Below are positions 34,875 through 40,496 of a stretch of 40,496 nt of DNA, in pieces. Under the pieces are notes generated by a model that was not told the DNA's origin, did not search any database, and worked only from the letters and a program-made list of their open reading frames with translations. This stretch comes from JABEVB01 sp049965775. GTDB taxonomy: Bacteria > Planctomycetota > Phycisphaerae > WQYP01. Both the position numbers and the translations under genes were made by a program. How positions within the stretch are numbered: the stretch's first letter is position 1; every line of letters begins with the position of its first letter. The DNA lies in NCBI GenBank assembly GCA_049965775.1, contig JBMFVX010000007.1, positions 1 through 40,496 on the forward strand, given 5' to 3'.

Positions 34875-36047
34875 TCAACCAGCCGACTTGCCCGCACCGG
34901 CTTTGTCATCAACGCCGCCGGCCGCAGATTCCGTACCCACCAGATAATCCTTGAGCTTTTCAAAAAATGTCTTCTGGATCGGCGAGACAGTGTGATCTTC
35001 AGTGGAGGCATACTCACGCAGCAACTGCTCCTGCTTGCGTGTGAGCCTTCGCGGCACAGCCACATGAACCTGGCACAGCAGGTTCCCCTGCCGACCGCCC
35101 TGCAGGTCGGGCAGGCCCAGTCCCTTGAGCGTCAACACCTGGCCGTGCTGAGTTCCAGCCTCAACATGCAGGTTTGACTTGCCAAAAAGCGTCGGAACTT
35201 CAACATCCGCACCCAGCGCCGCCTGGGCAATGCTGATGGGCACCTCCAACACCAAATCGCTTTCGCGCCGATGAAAAAACTCGTGCTCTTTTACCCGAAC
35301 GTATACCAAAAGATCGCCGCGCGATGCCCCCTGTTCCCCCGGCTCACCTTCACCGCGCACGCGCACCGCCTGCCCATCGTGTATGCCAGGCGGTATTTTC
35401 ACCGTTAGATGTCGCTTTTTTGTTCCGCGGCCCGAGCCGTCACAGGTCGGGCAGGGCTTGTCCACCGTGGAGCCTTGCCCAAGGCACGCCGGACATGTGG
35501 TCACCACCTGAAACATGCCGCCGAATCCACGCTGTGCGACCTGCCCGCGTCCGCCACAGGTGGAGCACACGCGCCGCTTACTGCCCGGTTTGGCACCCGA
35601 ACCATTACAGGTTTCGCATACATCCTGACGCGTAAAGTCCACTTCGCGCTGGCAGCCTTGGGCTACCTCCAGCAGCGAAATTTGCACCTGCGTCTCGAGG
35701 TCATAGCCACGTGAGGGCCCGCGCCGACCACCACCGCCTCCCCCACCGCTGAAAATATCATGAAACATCGAAAAGATGTCGTCATAACGCATGTGCTCAT
35801 AATCGTGCACCGCAGCGCCACCAAGGCCCGCATGCCCAAACTGATCGTACCGGGCGCGCTTGTCGGTATCGGAGAGCACTTCATACGCTTCCGATGCTTC
35901 TTTAAATTTGTGCTCGGCTTCTTTATCGCCTGGATTTTTGTCCGGGTGAAATTTCAACGCCGCCTTGCGGTAGGCGCTCTTAATTGCATCCGCCGAGGCG
36001 CTGCGATCCACCCCGAGCACTTCGTAATAATCTCGCTTGGAAGCCAT
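34875..36047 (-). CDS. dnaJ: Chaperone protein DnaJ
   Basis: This is a type I DnaJ, 390 residues, the Hsp40 co-chaperone that stimulates DnaK ATPase and holds unfolded clients. The J domain has YYEVLGVDRSASADAIK and the HPD at 34-36; a Gly-rich linker (FSGGGGGGGRRG) follows; the zinc region has all four repeats, CETCNGSG, CSTCGGRG, CPACLGQG and CPTCDGSG; the C-terminal client domains end in a short acidic/Gly tail. The ribosome site is weak (GAAG). A terminator-like hairpin stands 20 bases before the start, between this gene and groEL2, so expression may rely on read-through or on a promoter I cannot see. It precedes grpE. Confidence 0.97.
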   Translation of the reverse strand: MASKRDYYEVLGVDRSASADAIKSAYRKAALKFHPDKNPGDKEAEHKFKEASEAYEVLSDTDKRARYDQFGHAGLGGAAVHDYEHMRYDDIFSMFHDIFSGGGGGGGRRGPSRGYDLETQVQISLLEVAQGCQREVDFTRQDVCETCNGSGAKPGSKRRVCSTCGGRGQVAQRGFGGMFQVVTTCPACLGQGSTVDKPCPTCDGSGRGTKKRHLTVKIPPGIHDGQAVRVRGEGEPGEQGASRGDLLVYVRVKEHEFFHRRESDLVLEVPISIAQAALGADVEVPTLFGKSNLHVEAGTQHGQVLTLKGLGLPDLQGGRQGNLLCQVHVAVPRRLTRKQEQLLREYASTEDHTVSPIQKTFFEKLKDYLVGTESAAGGVDDKAGAGKSAG

Positions 36048-36066
36048 ACTTGCTTCGCCCGTTCAC

Positions 36067-36110
36067 AATAGAAAAGGCCCGGGAGCCAATGCACGCCATC
36101 CCCAGGCCTT
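36067..36110 (-). terminator. Terminator-like hairpin after groEL2
   Basis: On the minus strand 10-base arms at 36101-36110 and 36074-36083 pair with one G-T wobble around a 17-base loop and are followed by TTTTCTATT. It looks like a Rho-independent terminator and separates the groEL/groES part of the chaperone cluster from dnaJ-grpE, only 20 bases before the dnaJ start. Confidence 0.6.
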
Positions 36111-36174
36111 GAAAAACGCTTATGCGGTGCACAAAAATCGCCCGCTTCATCATCGGAGTCGCCCAGCGGCAAAC

Positions 36175-37788
36175 TCAGCGGACGGCTCCTGGCACAGCTT
36201 CCTGGTCTTCCTTGGCTTCAGTCACCAGCACGTCGGTGGTGAGCAGCAGGCCCGCGACCGATGCTGCATTCTGCAGTGCAGTCCGCGCAACCTTCGCCGG
36301 GTCCACGACGCCCATTTTAAACATGTCGCCGTACTCCCGCGTAGCCGCATTGTAGCCGAATGAACCATCCTTTTCGAGGATGGCGTCCACCACAACACTG
36401 CCGTCTTCGCCAGCGTTTTCGCAAATCTGGCGGGTCGGGGCTTTCAGAGCAGACTCAATAATGTCAAATCCAACCTTTTCGTCGCCACGGGCCTTGGACT
36501 TGGCCGCCTCTACCGCGGCAATCGCCCGCAGAAACGCGACGCCGCCGCCGGGAACAATGCCCTCTTCCGCAGCCGCACGCGTTGCATGCAAGGCATCTTC
36601 AACACGGAACTTGCGTTCCTTCATTTCGGTTTCGGTGCTGCCGCCCACGCGAAGCACGGCCACTCCGCCCGTAAGCTTGGCAAGGCGTTCCTGAAGCTTT
36701 TCGCGATCGTAATCGCTGGTGGTTTTTTCAATCTGCAGGCGAATCTGGCCGACGCGGGCTTCAATGTCCTTCTTCTTGCCGGCACCTTCCACAATGGTCG
36801 TGTTATCTTTGTCTATAACGACTTTCTTGGCTCGCCCCAAGTCGGAAAGTTCAATGGCGTCAAGCTTCGCTCCAAGGTCTTCGCTGATGAACTTGCCGCC
36901 CGTCACCACCGCCAAGTCGCCCATGATGGCCTTGCGCCGGTCGCCAAAACCGGGAGCCTTCACCGCGCACACATGCAGTATGCCTCGCAACCGATTCACA
37001 ACCAGCGTCGCCAATGCTTCAGCTTCTACATCTTCCGCAATCAGCAGCACTGGCTTGGCCGCCGTCACCACTTTATTCAGCAGCGGCAGAATCTCGCTGA
37101 TCGTGCTGATCTTTTTCTCGTAGAGGAGAATGTACGGGTCTTCCAGCACACACTCCATCGTGCCGGGGTTGGTCATGAAGTATGGCGACAAAAACCCTTT
37201 GTCAAACGCCATGCCCTCAACCAGGGTCATCGTGGTGTCGGTGCTCTTGCCCTCTTCAATGGTGACCACCCCATCCTTGCCGACACGATCAAGTGCGTCG
37301 GCAATCAGGTCGCCGATGGCACTGTCCGAATTGGCCGAGATGGTCGCCACCTTCTTCAGGTCGTCTTTGCCGCTGACTTTGCGCGACATATCGCTGATGG
37401 CCGCCGTGGCCGCCTCAACCGCCTTATCAATGCCGCGCTTCACCACCACCGGGTTTACGCCCGTCGTGACGGTCCGGAGGCCCGCGGTGTAAATCGCTTC
37501 GGCTAGAACTGTCGCCGTGGTGGTTCCATCACCGGCAATGTCGTTGGTTTTTCCAGCCACCTCGTTGACGAGTTTGGCACCCATGTTCTCGAAAGGTTCC
37601 GGGAGTTCCACCTCTTTGGCCACCGTGACGCCATCGCGCGTAACCTGCGGTGAACCCCAGCTTTTGGCCAGCACCACATTGCGACCCGATGGCCCCAACG
37701 TCACCTTGACTGCCGCGGCCAGTTTAGACAGACCATCGAGCACTTTTTGCCGCGCTGCCGAATCGAACATCATTTGCTTAGCTGCCAT
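36175..37788 (-). CDS. groEL: Chaperonin GroEL, second copy without Gly-Gly-Met tail
   Basis: This is a full-length 60-kDa chaperonin of 537 residues. The ATP site is intact: VTLGPSGRNVVL, VAGKTNDIAGDGTTTATVL, and the catalytic Asp in the later VVDAILEKDGSFGYNA region. It differs from the other copy in this window in two visible ways: the C-terminus is EDQEAVPGAVR, with no Gly-Gly-Met repeat, and many apical residues vary (for example TGVNPVVVKRGIDKAV against AGADAMALARGVHKAV). It follows groES by 104 bases and is preceded by AAGGAAAGG. In other multi-groEL bacteria the copy lacking the GGM tail often has specialised clients; here this is inference. Confidence 0.95.
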   Translation of the reverse strand: MAAKQMMFDSAARQKVLDGLSKLAAAVKVTLGPSGRNVVLAKSWGSPQVTRDGVTVAKEVELPEPFENMGAKLVNEVAGKTNDIAGDGTTTATVLAEAIYTAGLRTVTTGVNPVVVKRGIDKAVEAATAAISDMSRKVSGKDDLKKVATISANSDSAIGDLIADALDRVGKDGVVTIEEGKSTDTTMTLVEGMAFDKGFLSPYFMTNPGTMECVLEDPYILLYEKKISTISEILPLLNKVVTAAKPVLLIAEDVEAEALATLVVNRLRGILHVCAVKAPGFGDRRKAIMGDLAVVTGGKFISEDLGAKLDAIELSDLGRAKKVVIDKDNTTIVEGAGKKKDIEARVGQIRLQIEKTTSDYDREKLQERLAKLTGGVAVLRVGGSTETEMKERKFRVEDALHATRAAAEEGIVPGGGVAFLRAIAAVEAAKSKARGDEKVGFDIIESALKAPTRQICENAGEDGSVVVDAILEKDGSFGYNAATREYGDMFKMGVVDPAKVARTALQNAASVAGLLLTTDVLVTEAKEDQEAVPGAVR

Positions 37789-37892
37789 GATTTTTTACCT
37801 TTCCTTAATCAGGCCCAAGCAGGGGTATGCACTGCCTTGAACCTTGTATCCAAACTTGTCACGCCCGGCCTAACCGGCCCGCACCGGCATTG

Positions 37893-38183
37893 TCACCGGG
37901 TCACCACGCCAAGCAGATCGCTCTCGCGCAGAATCACAAACTTATCTTCGTTTACTTTTACTTCTGTGCCCGCGTATTTGCCATAGTACACTTCATCGCC
38001 GGCCTTCACAGGTACGGCAACGCGCTTGCCCGAATCCAGCAATTTGCCCGGGCCAACGCTGATTACTTTTCCACGCGTGGGTTTTTCTTTGGCGGTGTCG
38101 GGCAGATAAATGCCCGTTGCCGTCTTCGATTCTGCTTCTACGGCCTGCACCACCACACGATCATCAATTGGTTTGATCTTCAT
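37893..38183 (-). CDS. groES: Co-chaperonin GroES
   Basis: GroES is the heptameric lid of GroEL. The 96-residue product starts MKIKPIDDRVVVQAVEAE and includes the mobile loop ESKTATGIYLPDTAKEK, RGKVISVGPG, the roof segment and the closing YGKYAGTEVKVNEDKFVILRESDLLGV. The start at 38183 has AGGAG eight bases upstream; the frame extends higher but that part is not family-like. It is the only groES in the window and sits between the two groEL genes, so it should serve both. This groEL-groES-groEL order differs from the common groES-groEL order. Confidence 0.97.
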   Translation of the reverse strand: MKIKPIDDRVVVQAVEAESKTATGIYLPDTAKEKPTRGKVISVGPGKLLDSGKRVAVPVKAGDEVYYGKYAGTEVKVNEDKFVILRESDLLGVVTR

Positions 38184-38244
38184 TGCATAAACTCCTGTTA
38201 AAACTTGTGCTAATGTCCTTTGTCTCGGCAACAGCGCCATGGGG

Positions 38245-39936
38245 TTACATCATGCCGCCCATGCCACCCATACCACCCATACCGCCCATGCCGCCCATAC
38301 CACCCATGCCATCCATGCCGCCACCCGGAGGGCCACCGGCATCCTTCGGCTGCGGCTTTTCAACGATAATGGCATCCGTGGTGAGCAGCAGCGTCGCTAC
38401 GCTTGCCGCGTTTTCAAGGGCGCTTCGTTCAACCTTGGCGGGGGTAATAATGCCGGCTTTGACCATGTCCGGCTCATAATTGAGCGTCAGTGCGTTAAAG
38501 CCAAAGTTTCCTTTGCCGGCCAAAACTTTCTTGACCACAACAGCCCCCTCTTCACCGGCATTTCCGGCAATGCATCGCGTTGGTTCCTGCAAAGCTCGGC
38601 GAATAATTTCAACACCCGTGGCTTCATCATGCGAAAATGTCTTGACCCCATCAAGAACCGACAGGCTCCGCAGCAAAGCAGTGCCGCCGCCCGGCAATAT
38701 ACCCTCTTCCACCGCCGCCCGCGTCGCGTGCAGGGCGTCTTCAACACGGGCTTTCTTTTCTTTCATCTCTGACTCGGTCGCAGCGCCGACGTTAATTTGA
38801 GCCACGCCGCCAGCCAGCTTCGCCAAACGCTCCTGAAGTTTTTCGCGATCATAATCGCTTGTGGTAACGCCAATTTCGCGGCGAATTTGCTCGATGCGAG
38901 CCTGAATGGCCTTGGTTGTACCGGCGCCTTCAATAATGGTGGTGTTGTCGGCGTCAATTTCAATTTTCTTCGCCTGGCCGAGGTCCGAAAGGGCCAGCTT
39001 ATCAAGCTCCACGCCCAGGTCTTTCATCACAGCCTTGCCGCCGGTGAGAATCGCAATGTCTTCGAGCATAGCCTTGCGGCGATCGCCGTAGCCCGGCGCT
39101 TTCACCGCCGCCACGCTCAAAATGCCGCGGAGTTTGTTCACCACCAGCGTCGCCAAAGCTTCGCCTTCAATATCCTCGGCGATAATCAGCAATGGACGCT
39201 TGGCCTGCTGTATTTTTTCGAGCACCGGCACCAGCTTGCTCGCACTTGAAACCTTGTCTTCAAAAATAAGAATGTAGGGCTTTTCGAGCACCACCATCAT
39301 GTCATCCTGATTGGTGATGAAGTTGGGCGACAGATAGCCGCGGTCAAACTGCATACCCTCCACCACGTTTACATAGGTATCCAAACTCTTGCCTTCCTCG
39401 ACGGTGATAACACCATCCTTGCCTACCCTCTGAAATGCATCCGCCATGATCGAGCCTATTTCCCGATCGTTGTTCGCGCTGACCGCCGCCACATCGGCAA
39501 TTTCATTTTTGTCAGCGGCATTGAGCGGCTTGCTGAGCTTCTTAAGATTTTCAGTCACCGCCGCCACAGCCTTATGCACACCGCGGGCCAGAGCCATCGC
39601 ATCCGCGCCGGCGGCGAGGTTGCGATACCCTTCCTTAAAAATGGCCTCCGCCAACACCGTGGCCGTTGTGGTGCCGTCGCCGGCGACATCGCTGGTTTTG
39701 GTGGCGGCTTCTTTAACAAGCTGCGCGCCGACGTTTTCGAACTTGTTACCCAGTTCAATTTCTTCGGCGACGCTTACACCGTCCTTTGTTACAGTCGGAG
39801 CACCCCAACCTTTGTCGAGCACCGCGCTGCGGCCGCGCGGGCCAAGCGTGCTCTTTACAGCCGCCGCCAACTTGCTTACGCCTTCCAATAAACTCTTGCG
39901 AGCGGCCTCATCGAACGAAATTTGCTTCACTGCCAT
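38245..39936 (-). CDS. groEL: Chaperonin GroEL, copy with Gly-Gly-Met tail
   Basis: This 563-residue GroEL starts MAVKQISFDEAARKSLLEG with AAGGAG eight bases upstream. The nucleotide site is intact (STLGPRGRSAVL, DVAGDGTTTATVL) and the C-terminus is a long GGM tail (GMDGMGGMGGMGGMGG), the flexible floor of the folding chamber. That tail appears in DNA as a tandem GGCATGGGTGGTATG-type repeat at about 38248-38310. It is the first gene of the minus-strand chaperone cluster and lies 61 bases before groES. No CIRCE element was found in its 560-base upstream region, so control is likely not through HrcA, though an alternative sigma factor cannot be excluded. Confidence 0.97.
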   Translation of the reverse strand: MAVKQISFDEAARKSLLEGVSKLAAAVKSTLGPRGRSAVLDKGWGAPTVTKDGVSVAEEIELGNKFENVGAQLVKEAATKTSDVAGDGTTTATVLAEAIFKEGYRNLAAGADAMALARGVHKAVAAVTENLKKLSKPLNAADKNEIADVAAVSANNDREIGSIMADAFQRVGKDGVITVEEGKSLDTYVNVVEGMQFDRGYLSPNFITNQDDMMVVLEKPYILIFEDKVSSASKLVPVLEKIQQAKRPLLIIAEDIEGEALATLVVNKLRGILSVAAVKAPGYGDRRKAMLEDIAILTGGKAVMKDLGVELDKLALSDLGQAKKIEIDADNTTIIEGAGTTKAIQARIEQIRREIGVTTSDYDREKLQERLAKLAGGVAQINVGAATESEMKEKKARVEDALHATRAAVEEGILPGGGTALLRSLSVLDGVKTFSHDEATGVEIIRRALQEPTRCIAGNAGEEGAVVVKKVLAGKGNFGFNALTLNYEPDMVKAGIITPAKVERSALENAASVATLLLTTDAIIVEKPQPKDAGGPPGGGMDGMGGMGGMGGMGGMGGMGGMM

Positions 39937-40040
39937 CGCCAAAACTCCTTCAAAGCAGGACGAATCAAAAACCAATACCCGGGGTGTTATCTACCCCCAC
40001 TTCAGCCGCCCCGCAATTCGGGCGCAGCTTGTTTGTTAAA

Positions 40041-40070
40041 TGTATAAGCAAGGGTTGTGCCATTGCTCAA
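40041..40070 (-). promoter_or_regulatory. Candidate promoter for groEL1
   Basis: On the minus strand TTGAGC and TATACA are separated by 18 bases; each matches four of six consensus positions. It would give a leader of about 95 bases before the groEL1 ATG at 39936. Fair evidence only. Confidence 0.32.
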
Positions 40071-40279
40071 AGCGAATGCCACAGTAACACCATAAGATAT
40101 GATTTTATAATAACTTACATCTATTTCATTTCACCATCGCCGCCGCACCAACGCCCCTGCCTCCTTGGCAGCAGATGCGAGCACTCGACCGCTTGCAATG
40201 TCAAAACGGCAGCCCGATGGCTTGTGTAAACACTCGCAATGTTGTCGCGGCCATCTCTTCCGCTTGCACTCTAAACATC

Positions 40280-40312
40280 AACCGCCCATCAGCCTCGCAG
40301 CTGGGCGGTTTT
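40280..40312 (+). terminator. Terminator-like hairpin in the groEL1 upstream region
   Basis: AACCGCCCA at 40280-40288 pairs perfectly with TGGGCGGTT at 40302-40310 around a 13-base loop, followed by two further T. It points to a plus-strand transcript ending here, although no plus-strand gene is recognised just before it. On the minus strand no T run follows. Confidence 0.45.
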
Positions 40313-40496
40313 AACACCTCGCTCCCGCCCCAACACAATGCGGCGCGGTTGCCAGGAGCCTGTCCAAGTAATGGCCGGGATTGCGATGGGTCTGAAATGG
40401 CCCGTATGCGCGGCGGAGGATCGAGCCGACTCTGAATAATGAGTCTGCGAGATCCGACAACAAAGCAGACGGGGCATTTCAGGGCCACCCCGCAGG

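Larger units (their letters stand above)
39937..40496. other. Upstream region of groEL1, no gene recognised
   Basis: No convincing coding frame lies in these 560 bases; the open frames on both strands lack ribosome sites and family-like residues. It holds a possible groEL1 promoter at 40041-40070 on minus, a perfect TATAAT at 40106-40111 on plus, and a terminator-like hairpin at 40280-40312 on plus. I looked for TTAGCACTC-N9-GAGTGCTAA and did not find it. Confidence 0.5.

Noticed and set aside
38184..38244. GTGCTAA near groES, resembling half a CIRCE element
   Set aside because: The other half (TTAGCACTC at nine bases) is not present, and the site lies between groEL1 and groES where no promoter is needed.
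38248..38310. Tandem repeat in DNA that could suggest a microsatellite or CRISPR-like array
   Set aside because: It encodes the Gly-Gly-Met tail of GroEL in frame; it has no spacers and is fully explained by the protein.

Overview
The window reads as one contiguous stretch of a moderately GC-rich bacterial chromosome, most likely Planctomycetota and probably of the class Phycisphaerae. The evidence is combined: a prepilin-like protein with a C-terminal H-x(n)-DG motif, a ThuA-like protein, a fused and enlarged SecDF, a soluble Ser/Thr kinase, LpxB (so an outer membrane with lipid A), a UvrC-like protein with no C-terminal nuclease half, an Hc1 histone-like mini-protein, and two groEL genes around one groES. 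There are no rRNAs, tRNAs, transposases, phage genes or CRISPR arrays. The lineage call is inference from gene content.

Left part (1-10.2 kb), mostly plus strand: the 3' end of an unidentified gene with a strong terminator; a dolichol-phosphate-mannose-synthase-like glycosyltransferase with a GtrA domain; a minus-strand prepilin-like gene ending at a nested hairpin; a ThuA protein and a DUF192 lipoprotein; then a housekeeping run of a membrane protein, rsmA, a class IV aminotransferase and a Nif3/YqfO protein; and a GT21-like membrane glycosyltransferase.

Middle (10.2-21.3 kb): on the minus strand, a membrane-anchored PGRP/amidase-like protein that seems to have lost zinc ligands, a Ser/Thr kinase and a metallophosphoesterase. 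A plus-strand two-TM protein follows, converging on a minus-strand export and envelope cluster, tgt-yajC-secDF-lpxB. lpxB has no canonical start codon in its expected position, only an ATC behind a full AGGAGG.

Right part (21.4-40.5 kb): a full-length pyruvate carboxylase and a CitMHS/NhaD-type antiporter on plus. Then everything is minus strand: a Tat-exported GH31 enzyme with an inserted PA14 domain (alpha-xylosidase-like), an unrecognised and perhaps truncated ORF, a cyclophilin, the UvrC-like protein, a FabZ-type dehydratase, the Hc1-like protein, YacG and FmdB zinc ribbons, and a chaperone cluster read as groEL1-groES-groEL2-dnaJ-grpE.

Most of the window is ordinary housekeeping. The points most worth following are the lpxB start, the inactive-looking PGRP protein beside a kinase and phosphatase, the large helical insertion in SecD, the UvrC-like protein that keeps its four cysteines but not its GIY-YIG residues, the Hc1-like mini-protein and the divergent tandem GroELs. 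I found no clear undescribed multi-gene system.
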